A DNA stretch of 64,000 nucleotides from Clostridiales bacterium (GTDB lineage: Bacteria > Bacillota > Clostridia > Oscillospirales > Acutalibacteraceae). Below, piece by piece: positions 27,863 to 36,204 of the stretch. Both the position numbers and the translations under genes were made by a program. The stretch's first letter is position 1. The number at the start of each line of letters is the position of its first letter. The stretch is taken from contig JAIKWV010000014.1 in NCBI GenBank assembly GCA_024684435.1, positions 40,977-104,976 on the forward strand. The letters run 5' to 3'. The notes under the pieces are model-generated. The model was not told the origin of the DNA. It saw only the letters and a program-made list of their open reading frames with translations, and searched no databases.

Positions 27863-28813
27863 TCAGGAATTCTGATCCTTATCCTTGTAATCAAGTACGT
27901 TTCTTGCGATGTATATGGGGCGTTTCTTTGTTTCCATGTAGGTTTTGCCCATATATTCTCCCAGGATCCCCAGACAAAGCAGCTGAATACCGCCAAGGAG
28001 CAAAACAAGAACAACTATGGTAGCATAACCTGGGACGTTTATATCAAAGCAAAGTTTTTGAATAACAACAACAATAAGATATATTATTGACAGCAACGAG
28101 GTAATGAACCCTACAGCTATTGATATCTTAAGTGGTAGGGTGGTGAAGGAGATAATGCCGTCAACAGCATACTTGAAAAGCTTTCTGAAGGACCATTTGG
28201 TTTCTCCGCTGAATCTTTTTTCGGCGGTGTAAGGAATATATTTTGTGTTAAAACCGACCCATGAAAATATACCCTTGGAAAATCTGAAATATTCCTCCAT
28301 CTGCAAAATGGCGTCCACCATTTCACGGCGCATTGCGCGGAAATCGCTTGCGTTTTTAACAAATTCAGTTTCGGAGAATTTATTTATGATTTTATAAAAC
28401 ATATTCTTGAAAAGCTTTGAAACAGCGCCTTCCTTGCGGGTCTCCTGATAGGCTGTTATGCAATCTGTTTCCTTATCCTCGTCAAGCATTTTTACCATTT
28501 CAAGCACTATTTCAGGGCGCTGCTGAAGATCAGCGTCAATGATAGCAACAATATCTCCGCGGCTTTCCTTTAGCCCTGCAAATATAGCGGATTCCTTGCC
28601 GAAATTCCTTGAAAAATTGACTACCTTGATATTTTGCGGAGAGCTTTTATAAATTTCATTAAGGACATTATATGTGTTATCCATGCTTCCGTCATTGACA
28701 AAAACGATCTCATAATCAAAGCCGCAGTTTAAAAATGCTTTTTCAACAGCTTTGCTCATCTCTTCCACATTGCCTTCTTCATTATAACAGGGAACAACAA
28801 GAGAAAGTTTCAT
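27863..28813 (-). CDS. Family 2 glycosyltransferase, polyprenyl-phosphate type
   Basis: A 316-residue GT-A enzyme. The N-terminus LSLVVPCYNEEGNV, VFVNDGSMDNT and the metal-binding IIDADLQQRPE match DPM1/GtrB-type transferases, which load a sugar on a polyprenyl phosphate. Two C-terminal membrane helices (about residues 230-255 and 265-290) support this. It lies 51 bases downstream of a Gfo/Idh/MocA oxidoreductase and may share its transcript. The sugar is unknown. Confidence 0.9.
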   Translation of the reverse strand: MKLSLVVPCYNEEGNVEEMSKAVEKAFLNCGFDYEIVFVNDGSMDNTYNVLNEIYKSSPQNIKVVNFSRNFGKESAIFAGLKESRGDIVAIIDADLQQRPEIVLEMVKMLDEDKETDCITAYQETRKEGAVSKLFKNMFYKIINKFSETEFVKNASDFRAMRREMVDAILQMEEYFRFSKGIFSWVGFNTKYIPYTAEKRFSGETKWSFRKLFKYAVDGIISFTTLPLKISIAVGFITSLLSIIYLIVVVIQKLCFDINVPGYATIVVLVLLLGGIQLLCLGILGEYMGKTYMETKKRPIYIARNVLDYKDKDQNS

Positions 28814-28864
28814 ATATTTATCATACGATTCATTCTTTGTCCAAAAAGCCCGAATCGTTCCTCC

Positions 28865-30127
28865 TTATTGATTATAAAATTTATCCCTGCATATTTTACG
28901 CAGGCAGTATTTGCTTTCCACAGGCGGTTCCCGTTCTATCCATGCGCCGTTTGTAAAATCAGGTATAGCGACAGGGCTGCTCCCGGTGGAAATGGATTCC
29001 TCACTCAAAGCGCTTATGCACATAAGCGAGGCGGTATCGTAGACGTCTATGGGTGTCTGCGTGCCGTTCTTTACGCTTTCAAAGAACGCCTTGAGTACAA
29101 GCCCATCCATGCCTCCGTGTCCGCCCGTGGGGTTATTTTTATACTCAGCCCAAAGGGGATGATCGTATTCATCCTCATAATTTTTTGCGTTGCCCCATTG
29201 CGGAGACCAATCGAAATCGAATTTATTGTGTACTCCGTCAACAAAAACTGAATCAGTATCTTCAAAATATGCGGCTTTTGTCCCTCTTACGGTGATCCCA
29301 CGACTGTAAGCGCGGGGGAGAGTTGTATCGAGAGTCAGGGTGATCGTTTCGCCTCTGGCACATTTTATGACCGTGGTAACGATATCTCCCTGAGCAAAAT
29401 TCACCTTGGCAAGGGGATGATCCCCGCCTTTTTCGTTTTTGACGAACTCATTTAATCCGTGGGCGCAGGATGACGTGGATGTAAGGGAAAGCATTCTGTT
29501 GCCGTAGTTGATATCAAGAAGCATGGCTATGGGACCCAGCTCGTGGGTGGGATAGTTTTCACAGTTTCTTCTGAGATAGTTTCTCAGCCTGTAATGCCTG
29601 TTTTCTTTTCCGTGGGATATTTCAGACCTCAGGTCATGCATATATCCGCCGGAGCAGTGAGAGATCTGACCGAGAAAGCCCTTGTCGAGCATATTCATCA
29701 GCATCATTTCGCGCCTGCCGTAACAACAGTTTTCAAGCATCATACAGGGTATGCCGGTTTGTTCCGATGTACGCACGATCTCCCAGCAGTCATTAATGGA
29801 ATAACTGCCGCCAACCTCGGTGGCAACGTACTTGCCGTTTTTCATTGCCGATAAAATGACCGGAACGTGAGCCTCCCAGGAAGCGGTGACAACAACGGCG
29901 TCCAGTCCGTCCATGGTCGTAATATCTCTGTAATCCGTGGAGCAGAAGGGCTTTACGCCGGTCGTCGCCTCAACGTCATTTACAGCTTCAAACATTCTGT
30001 CTTCATATGTATCGCAGACAGCTTTGACTATTACGCCCTCATTATACAGATGGAGTATAACGTCGACCATGAGACTTTTTCCTCTGCAACCGTAACCGAC
30101 AATGCCTATATTGATCTTTTCCTTCAT
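28865..30127 (-). CDS. Gfo/Idh/MocA family oxidoreductase
   Basis: A 420-residue NAD(P)-dependent oxidoreductase. The N-terminal Rossmann motif is GIVGYGCRGKSL; the usual catalytic EKP is replaced by a TEVGGS segment near residue 107. A C-terminal substrate domain follows. The ATG at 30127 with AGGTGA just upstream is preferred to one 18 bases earlier. Substrate is unknown; sugar or glycoside is usual. The changed EKP motif is seen in several sub-branches, so it is not proof of loss. Confidence 0.85.
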   Translation of the reverse strand: MKEKINIGIVGYGCRGKSLMVDVILHLYNEGVIVKAVCDTYEDRMFEAVNDVEATTGVKPFCSTDYRDITTMDGLDAVVVTASWEAHVPVILSAMKNGKYVATEVGGSYSINDCWEIVRTSEQTGIPCMMLENCCYGRREMMLMNMLDKGFLGQISHCSGGYMHDLRSEISHGKENRHYRLRNYLRRNCENYPTHELGPIAMLLDINYGNRMLSLTSTSSCAHGLNEFVKNEKGGDHPLAKVNFAQGDIVTTVIKCARGETITLTLDTTLPRAYSRGITVRGTKAAYFEDTDSVFVDGVHNKFDFDWSPQWGNAKNYEDEYDHPLWAEYKNNPTGGHGGMDGLVLKAFFESVKNGTQTPIDVYDTASLMCISALSEESISTGSSPVAIPDFTNGAWIEREPPVESKYCLRKICRDKFYNQ

Positions 30128-30179
30128 ACTATCACCTGAACGCAAATCAAAATAATATGTAAATATTTATTACTTTATA

Positions 30180-30208
30180 ATTTTAACAGATAACTGAAAA
30201 TAATACAA
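30180..30208 (-). promoter_or_regulatory. Possible promoter for the oxidoreductase-glycosyltransferase pair
   Basis: On the minus strand: TTGTAT (30203-30208), 17-base spacer, TAAAAT (30180-30185). The -35 match is weak. The surrounding 30146-30330 stretch is A+T rich and shows no gene. Confidence 0.4.
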
Positions 30209-30333
30209 CTGTTATTTCAAAATATCAGGTTGTTATATAATGAATTTATTACTATGTGAATTAACGTTATGTGCTCAAACTTGGGTGTTATAATGGCATA
30301 TTTTGTAGAAAATATAGAAATTGGCACAACTTG

Positions 30334-30362
30334 TTGACTTTTAATTTTTCAAGTGTTAAACT
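30334..30362 (+). promoter_or_regulatory. Sigma-A promoter of the purine operon
   Basis: TTGACT at 30334-30339, a 17-base spacer and TAAACT at 30357-30362. Transcription would begin about 10 bases before the aptamer. Confidence 0.65.
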
Positions 30363-30378
30363 TGAACCGTGGTCTTTG

Positions 30379-30448
30379 TTACTGACGGGTAATTGCAGAG
30401 CACTGCAGGGGAGCAAAGACTGCCGGGTTTCTTGCCGACCGTCTGGGC
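30379..30448 (+). ncRNA. ZTP (ZMP/ZTP, pfl motif) riboswitch aptamer
   Basis: An RNA element sensing the purine intermediate ZMP/ZTP, which rises when 10-formyl-THF is short. The 5' ACTGACGG segment pairs with CCGTC (30439-30443) of the conserved 3' block CCGTCTGGGC; the usual form is CTGGCG with CGCC, so the change is compensatory. Between lie a TGCAG-AGCA-CTGCA hairpin and the conserved GGGGAGC. The 3' GGGC (30445-30448) is also the first part of the following terminator stem, so ligand binding would block termination and turn the operon on. Confidence 0.88.
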
Positions 30449-30483
30449 GTAGTAGAGCTTATCGGCTCTACTACGCCCTTTTT
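30445..30483 (+). terminator. Riboswitch-controlled terminator
   Basis: A perfect 14-pair stem (GGGCGTAGTAGAGC with its complement) around TTATCG, followed by five T residues. Its first four bases belong to the aptamer, giving the switching overlap. Confidence 0.9.
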
Positions 30484-30490
30484 GACATTT

Positions 30491-30522
30491 TGGTCAATAT
30501 TTCGGCATGTATTGACCTTTTT
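30491..30522 (+). terminator. Second terminator in tandem
   Basis: GGTCAATA (30492-30499) pairs with TATTGACC (30510-30517) around a TTTCGGCATG-type loop, followed by five T residues. It begins 8 bases after the first terminator's T tract and before the purF ribosome site. A competing TTGAC/GTCAA pairing between 30482 and 30497 could unfold it. Confidence 0.65.
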
Positions 30523-30569
30523 CGGCTTTCATAAAAGCTATGAAGTTATATCTAAAAGGAGTTTTGAGC

Positions 30570-31994
30570 ATGGGCGGCTTTTTCGGAGCAGTAGGTAAGT
30601 CAGACGTTTTATCGGACGTGTTTTTCGGCACGGATTATCATTCCCATCTGGGAACAAAAAGCGCGGGGATCGCGTCTTATGATGAGGATCTCGGACTGCA
30701 GAGAAAAATTCACAACATCGGCAATTCTCCCTTCCGTACCAAGTTTGAAGGTATTCTGGAGCGTCAGTCCGGAACAGCGGCCATCGGCTGTATAAACGAC
30801 ACCGACCCGCAGCCTCTGTTGGTACGTTCAAAGCTGGGGCGCTACGCCTTATGTATCGTCGGAGTTATAAACAACGCCGAGGAGCTGATAGAGGAATATA
30901 TTGAAAAATCCTCAGGTCAACTTGCTGCCATGACAGGGGGAGGAGTTAATTCCACCGAACTTGTCGCAGCTCTCATAAATCAAAAAGGATCATTCGCCGA
31001 GGGCATACGTTACGCCCAGGAGCTTATTGAAGGAACCGCCCTCATTATTATACTTACAGAAAACAATTCGATCATCGCCGCAAGGGATCTCAAGGGCACG
31101 CTTCCGGTACATATAGGAAAGAGAGAGGAGGCTCACTGTGTTTCCTTTGAGCATTTTGCCTATCAGAAACTTGGCTACGAGAGTACATATGAGCTTAAAG
31201 CCGGAGAGATCGTGGAACTGACTCCCGACAGCATGAAGGTTCTCTCAGAGGGCTTTGACGATATGCGTATCTGCTCCTTCCTGTGGACATACTACGGTTT
31301 CCCGACCTCCACCTATGAAGGGGTAAACGTTGAGACAATGAGATGCCGCAACGGTGAAATAATGGCAAATAACGACAAAAAAGCCGGTTGTGTTCCCGAC
31401 GCTGACTGTGTGGCGGGCGTTCCGGATTCCGGCACACCCCACGCCATCGGCTACTCAAATTGCAGTCACATTCCTTTTGCCAGACCCTTTATAAAATACA
31501 CTCCCACTTGGCCCAGGAGCTTTATGCCTGCCAACCAGAAGGAACGCAACAGGATCGCAAAGATGAAACAAATCCCCGTAAATGAGCTTATCAAGGACAA
31601 GGAACTGTTATTTGTGGATGACTCAATAGTCAGGGGTACTCAGCTCAGGGAAACAGTTGAGTTTCTATATGAAAACGGAGCTAAAAAAGTACATATGCGT
31701 TCCGCCTGTCCGCCTATCATGTACGGTTGCAAATTCTTAAATTTCTCAAGATCGACAAGTGAAAACGACCTGATAACCCGTTCGACCATATTGAAGCTGG
31801 AAGGGGAAGAGGGCTTCGATCACATTGACGAATACAGCGACCCTTCAACCGAGAGGGGCAAGAAGCTCCGCGAAGCCATTTGTAAAGAGCTTCATCTTGC
31901 ATCCCTTGAATACCAGACCATCGAAGGTCTTATAGAGGCCATCGGTTTGGATAGATCGAAATTATGTACCTATTGCTGGGACGGAAAGGAATAA
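30570..31994 (+). CDS. purF: PurF-like amidophosphoribosyltransferase lacking the glutaminase nucleophile
   Basis: A 474-residue protein of the PurF family, which makes phosphoribosylamine from PRPP. The phosphoribosyl half is intact: the PRPP loop LLFVDDSIVRGTQ, the RPFIKYTPTWPRSF segment and a C-terminal CTYCWDG Cys pair like the iron-sulfur ligands of Bacillus PurF. The N-terminal half begins MGGFFGAV, whereas an active PurF exposes Cys1 (CGIFG); the glutamine-site arginine and Asn-Gly motifs are also not visible. The ATG at 30570 has GGAG 8 bases upstream. It may use free ammonia or another glutaminase partner. It heads the operon. Confidence 0.85.
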   Translation: MGGFFGAVGKSDVLSDVFFGTDYHSHLGTKSAGIASYDEDLGLQRKIHNIGNSPFRTKFEGILERQSGTAAIGCINDTDPQPLLVRSKLGRYALCIVGVINNAEELIEEYIEKSSGQLAAMTGGGVNSTELVAALINQKGSFAEGIRYAQELIEGTALIIILTENNSIIAARDLKGTLPVHIGKREEAHCVSFEHFAYQKLGYESTYELKAGEIVELTPDSMKVLSEGFDDMRICSFLWTYYGFPTSTYEGVNVETMRCRNGEIMANNDKKAGCVPDADCVAGVPDSGTPHAIGYSNCSHIPFARPFIKYTPTWPRSFMPANQKERNRIAKMKQIPVNELIKDKELLFVDDSIVRGTQLRETVEFLYENGAKKVHMRSACPPIMYGCKFLNFSRSTSENDLITRSTILKLEGEEGFDHIDEYSDPSTERGKKLREAICKELHLASLEYQTIEGLIEAIGLDRSKLCTYCWDGKE

Positions 31995-31997
31995 GCC

Positions 31998-33041
31998 ATG
32001 ATAGAGAATTCAAGATCCGATGTTTACGCTGCCGCCGGTGTGGATATCACCGCCGGTTACAAAGCTGTTGAGCTTATGAAAAAGCATATCGCAAGGACTA
32101 TGACCTCAGGCGTATGTTCCGATGTGGGCGGTTTCGGAGGACTGTTTGAGCTGGATCTGACGGGCATTGAAAAGCCGATCCTTGTCAGCGGCACCGACGG
32201 AGTGGGTACCAAGCTCAAGCTTGCATTTCTCATGGATAAGCATGACACTGTAGGCATAGACTGTGTGGCAATGTGCGTCAACGACATCATCTGCTGCGGC
32301 GCAAAGCCTCTATACTTCCTTGATTACATCGCCTGCGGCAAGAATTACCCTGAAAGAATAGCGGACATAGTCAGCGGCATTTGCGACGGCTGTGTTCAGT
32401 CAGGCGCGGCGCTTATCGGCGGAGAGACCGCAGAAATGCCTGGATTTTACCCCGTTGACGAATATGATCTTGCAGGCTACTGCACCGGAGTGGTTGACAA
32501 GAATAAGATCATAAACAATAAAGAGATCACCGAAGGGGACGTAATAATCGCACTGCCTTCAAGCGGCGTTCATTCAAACGGTTTTTCTCTTGTGAGAAAG
32601 GTGTTTGATGTTGAAAACTGTGATATCAAGGCTCCCGTACCTGAACTGGGCGGAAAAAGCCTGGGTGAGACTCTTCTTACTCCCACAAAAATATATGTAA
32701 AACCCGTTCTTGCGCTGTTGTCAGAGGTCAAGGTAAAGGGTATATCCCACATTACCGGCGGCGGATTTTACGAAAATATTCCCAGAAGTATTCCCGACGG
32801 CTTCGGTGCGGTCATTGAGCGCAAGGCTGTCAGGACTCTTCCTATATTTTACCTTATTGCAAAAACAGGAAACATCAACGAAAGAGATATGTTCAATACA
32901 TTTAATATGGGTGTGGGAATGAGCATCATAGTTTCCGCTCAGGATGCTGACAAGGCGATCTCCATACTCAAAGAAAACGGCGAGGATGCTTATCTCATCG
33001 GCAAAATAATCAAATCTGATGTGAGGGTTACGATATGCTGA
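31998..33041 (+). CDS. purM: Phosphoribosylformylglycinamidine cyclo-ligase (AIR synthase)
   Basis: A 347-residue PurM, which closes the imidazole ring to give AIR using ATP. The N-terminus [21 protein letters not shown], the [16 protein letters not shown] and [19 protein letters not shown] segments and [11 protein letters not shown] are diagnostic. It lies 3 bases after purF and overlaps the next gene by 7 bases. Confidence 0.97.
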   Translation: MIENSRSDVYAAAGVDITAGYKAVELMKKHIARTMTSGVCSDVGGFGGLFELDLTGIEKPILVSGTDGVGTKLKLAFLMDKHDTVGIDCVAMCVNDIICCGAKPLYFLDYIACGKNYPERIADIVSGICDGCVQSGAALIGGETAEMPGFYPVDEYDLAGYCTGVVDKNKIINNKEITEGDVIIALPSSGVHSNGFSLVRKVFDVENCDIKAPVPELGGKSLGETLLTPTKIYVKPVLALLSEVKVKGISHITGGGFYENIPRSIPDGFGAVIERKAVRTLPIFYLIAKTGNINERDMFNTFNMGVGMSIIVSAQDADKAISILKENGEDAYLIGKIIKSDVRVTIC

Positions 33042-33640
33042 AGACTTTTTCGGGAAGCGTATGCGCGGGCATACTGATCACCATCGGCGGAGCAATATTT
33101 TTATCTTGCGACAACCGTTATATCGGCGCTGTACTGTTTGCTGTAGCCCTGCTTTGTATTTGCTACAAGGGCTATTATCTGTTCACCGGCAAGGTGGGAT
33201 ACATAGTTGAGAGCCACAAGAAAAAGGACTGGAGCGATCTTGTGTGCGGACTTATAGGCAATCTTATAACCACGTTTCTTATCGGTATGCTTTTGAGATT
33301 TGCCATTCCCGCAATGGGGGACGCCGCCCAGACCCTGTGTGAGAAAAAGCTCACCATTTCGCTGCTCAGCGTTCTTATCCGATCTGTATTCTGCGGCGTT
33401 CTCATGTACCTGTCAGTCAGCATATTCAGGGATCACAAAACGCCCGTTGCCATCCTGTTCTGCATACCTGTATTTATTCTCAGCGGCTTTGAGCATTCAA
33501 TAGCTGATATGTTCTATTTCGGAGCTTCCGGGATTTTCAGCGCCAGAATAATAGCGTTCCAGGCAATGGTAGTCCTGGGAAACTCCATAGGCGGCGTTGT
33601 CTTGCCTCTTTTGCAGAAGGCAGGTGAGGGGCATGACTAA
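33035..33640 (+). CDS. Compact formate/nitrite transporter (FNT) family channel
   Basis: A 201-residue membrane protein with six hydrophobic segments (about residues 5-25, 30-52, 67-90, 105-128, 131-157, 170-192). FNT hallmarks are visible: an LFTGK after helix 2, [10 protein letters not shown] in helix 3, the central-pore [12 protein letters not shown] in helix 5 with its His, and [12 protein letters not shown] in helix 6. Usual FNT proteins are about 250-280 residues, so the loops and ends are short here. It overlaps purM and purN, and formate is the fhs substrate in the same operon, so formate transport is the likely job. Confidence 0.8.
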   Translation: MLKTFSGSVCAGILITIGGAIFLSCDNRYIGAVLFAVALLCICYKGYYLFTGKVGYIVESHKKKDWSDLVCGLIGNLITTFLIGMLLRFAIPAMGDAAQTLCEKKLTISLLSVLIRSVFCGVLMYLSVSIFRDHKTPVAILFCIPVFILSGFEHSIADMFYFGASGIFSARIIAFQAMVVLGNSIGGVVLPLLQKAGEGHD

Positions 33641-34244
33641 TATCGCTGTTTTGGTTTCAGGCGGCGGTACCAATCTTCAGGCGCTTATCGACGCTGAAAA
33701 ATCGGGAATTATCAAGAACGGAAAAATCACTCTTGTGATCTCCAACAACGCCGACGCTTACGCTCTCACAAGGGCGAAGGACAACGGGATAGCTACCGCT
33801 GTCATTACAAGAAAAGCCTGCGGCGGTCAGAGCGCCATGGAAGAAAAGATCATTGAGACCCTTGAGGAAAACGACATTGATCTGATAGTTCTTGCCGGAT
33901 TCATGTCAATACTCAGTGAAAACTTTACCGGGAAATACGATCACCGGATAATCAATATTCACCCGTCCCTTATTCCTTCCTTCTGCGGCGCGGGTTTTTA
34001 CGGACTTAAGGTCCATGAAGCGGCGCTGAACAAGGGTGTCAAAGTCACGGGCGCTACCGTTCATTTTGTCAATGAGATACCGGACGGCGGCGAAATAATC
34101 ATGCAAAAGGCTGTTTCCGTAGCGGATGACGATACACCGGAGACCCTGCAAAGAAAAGTTATGGAACAGGCTGAATGGATAATCCTTCCCCTGGCAGTTG
34201 AAAAAGTATCAAAATCAATATCAGAAAGGAAAGATGTAAAATGA
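33633..34244 (+). CDS. purN: Phosphoribosylglycinamide formyltransferase
   Basis: A 203-residue GAR transformylase that uses 10-formyl-THF. Motifs are LVSGGGTNLQALID at the N-terminus, NIHPSLIPSFCGAGFYG with the catalytic Asn-His, and VTGATVHFVNE. The ATG at 33633 with GTGAGGGG upstream is preferred to an in-frame start 36 bases earlier. It overlaps the FNT stop and the next gene's start. Confidence 0.96.
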   Translation: MTNIAVLVSGGGTNLQALIDAEKSGIIKNGKITLVISNNADAYALTRAKDNGIATAVITRKACGGQSAMEEKIIETLEENDIDLIVLAGFMSILSENFTGKYDHRIINIHPSLIPSFCGAGFYGLKVHEAALNKGVKVTGATVHFVNEIPDGGEIIMQKAVSVADDDTPETLQRKVMEQAEWIILPLAVEKVSKSISERKDVK

Positions 34245-34960
34245 ACATTTACGGGATCAATGACATAGGAGAGCTTATTAAAGATAACTCCTATGTGGGC
34301 AGAGGCATTGTTATAGGCAAGTCAGAGGACGGCAAAAAGGCCGTTACCGCTTACTTTATAATGGGCAGAAGCCAGAACAGCCGAAACAGGATATTCACAA
34401 AAAAGGACGATGTTCTTTTTACAGAGCCTTTTGACGCTTCCAAGGTTGAAGATCCCAGCCTTATCATTTACGCCGCATTAAGAAAATATGAAAACAAAAT
34501 CATAGTTACCAACGGAGACCAGACCGATACCATATATGAAGGTCTTAAAAACGGCATTTCTTTCCACGAGTCCTTGAAGACAAGAGAATTTGAGCCTGAC
34601 GCCCCCAACTTCACTCCGAGAATAAGCGGCATACTCAACTTTGACGATGCCGGATTCAATTATGAGATGAGCATTCTTAAAAGCGCCGATGAAAAGGGCA
34701 GCGCCTGCAACAGGTACACATTTGCTTATCCTTCGCTTCCCGGTCTGGGACATTTTATCCACACCTATGTCTGTGACGGCAACCCCATTCCCACCTTCCA
34801 GGGCGAGCCTGAAAGAGTTGCTATCCCCAACGATATAGACGCGTTCACAAACACCCTTTGGGACGCGCTGAATGCGGACAACAAGATATCGCTTTATGTG
34901 AGTTATACAGACATTGACACCATGGCGGAAGAAACAAGACTTATCAATAAAAATAAATAA
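34241..34960 (+). CDS. purO: IMP cyclohydrolase, PurO-like
   Basis: A 239-residue protein of the IMP_cyclohyd (PurO-like) family. YVGRGIVIGKSEDGKKAV and AYFIMGRSQNSRNRIF are the family signatures. It performs the last ring closure, FAICAR to IMP, replacing the N-terminal half of ordinary PurH. It overlaps purN by 4 bases and precedes the AICAR transformylase by 18 bases, so the two PurH activities are split. Confidence 0.88.
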   Translation: MNIYGINDIGELIKDNSYVGRGIVIGKSEDGKKAVTAYFIMGRSQNSRNRIFTKKDDVLFTEPFDASKVEDPSLIIYAALRKYENKIIVTNGDQTDTIYEGLKNGISFHESLKTREFEPDAPNFTPRISGILNFDDAGFNYEMSILKSADEKGSACNRYTFAYPSLPGLGHFIHTYVCDGNPIPTFQGEPERVAIPNDIDAFTNTLWDALNADNKISLYVSYTDIDTMAEETRLINKNK

Positions 34961-34978
34961 TTGACGGGAGAGTTAAAA

Positions 34979-36163
34979 ATGAAAGAGTTTGAATTAAAGT
35001 ACGGCTGTAACCCCAACCAGAAACCCTCTAAGATCTTCATGAAGGACGGCAGCGATCTGCCTATTGAGATCCTCAACGGCAGACCCGGATACATCAATTT
35101 CCTTGACGCTTTCAATTCCTGGCAGCTTGTTAAGGAGCTGAAGGAAGTTCTTAATCTTCCCGCTGTCACATCTTTCAAGCACGTCAGCCCCACCTCGGCG
35201 GCTGTGGGCGTTCCGCTTTCCGATAAGCTCAAAAAGGCCTGCTTTGTAGACGATATTGAAGGTCTGGACGATTCTCTTCTTGCCTGCGCCTATGCCCGCG
35301 CAAGGGGTACGGATCGTATGTGCTCTTTCGGTGACTGGGTAGCTCTTTCCGACGTTTGCGACGTTACCACCGCCCTCATGATAAAGAGAGAGGTCTCCGA
35401 CGGTATCATAGCTCCCGGTTATGAGCCCGAGGCTTTGGAAATACTCAAATCCAAGAGAAACGGAAATTATAACATCGTAAAGATCGACCCGGATTACGTT
35501 CCCGCCCCCACGGAGAACAAGGACGTTTTCGGAATCACCTTTGAACAGGGCCGCAACAATTTCAAGATAGACAGAGAGCTTCTCTCCAATGTTGTTACCG
35601 AGAACAAGGATCTGCCCGAAACGGCAATAAGAGATCTTATCATCTCCCTTATTACTCTAAAATATACTCAGTCAAATTCAGTATGCTATGCAGTTGACGG
35701 ACAGGCAATCGGTGTTGGCGCCGGTCAGCAGTCAAGAATTCACTGCACAAGACTTGCGGGCACAAAGGCGGACACATGGTTCCTTCGTCAAAGCGACAAG
35801 GTCCTCAATCTGCCCTTCAGAGCCGACATCAGCAGACCCGTCAGAGATAATGTTATCGACGGTTACATCAACAAGAACGAAGAGGACGTCTGCGCAGAGG
35901 GTATCTGGCAGCAGTATTTCACCGTTCGTCCCGAGAAGTTCACAGACGAAGAGCAGAAGGCTTATCTTGCCACTGTGGACAATGTTGCTCTCGGTTCAGA
36001 CGCGTTCTTCCCCTTCGGCGATAACGTTGAGAGAGCAAAGCGCAGCGGCGTAAAATATATCGCAGAGCCCGGCGGATCTATCCGCGACGACCTTGTTATC
36101 GAATGCTGCAACAAGTACGGAATAGCCATGGCGTTCACAGGTATGCGCCTGTTCCATCATTGA
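34979..36163 (+). CDS. purH: Stand-alone AICAR transformylase (PurH C-terminal-type)
   Basis: A 394-residue AICAR formyltransferase that turns AICAR (ZMP) to FAICAR with 10-formyl-THF. It starts ELKYGCNPNQKPS, the beginning of the PurH formyltransferase half, and the catalytic Lys67-His68 lie in SFKHVSPTSAAVGVPL. The cyclohydrolase half is absent and encoded by the preceding gene. The ATG at 34979 has GGGAGAG upstream. Its substrate ZMP is the ligand of the operon's riboswitch. Confidence 0.94.
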   Translation: MKEFELKYGCNPNQKPSKIFMKDGSDLPIEILNGRPGYINFLDAFNSWQLVKELKEVLNLPAVTSFKHVSPTSAAVGVPLSDKLKKACFVDDIEGLDDSLLACAYARARGTDRMCSFGDWVALSDVCDVTTALMIKREVSDGIIAPGYEPEALEILKSKRNGNYNIVKIDPDYVPAPTENKDVFGITFEQGRNNFKIDRELLSNVVTENKDLPETAIRDLIISLITLKYTQSNSVCYAVDGQAIGVGAGQQSRIHCTRLAGTKADTWFLRQSDKVLNLPFRADISRPVRDNVIDGYINKNEEDVCAEGIWQQYFTVRPEKFTDEEQKAYLATVDNVALGSDAFFPFGDNVERAKRSGVKYIAEPGGSIRDDLVIECCNKYGIAMAFTGMRLFHH

Positions 36164-36204
36164 TATTTCAAAACTCAAATATATGATTTTGTGAGGATTT
36201 TGCA

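Noticed and set aside
30482..30513. Internal promoter starting at TTGACA (30482)
   Set aside because: No acceptable -10 box at 16-18 bases; the segment is better explained as part of the second terminator.
30570..31994. purF as a pseudogene
   Set aside because: The frame is full-length, the PRPP site is intact and the gene is embedded in a tight operon; only the glutaminase part is altered.
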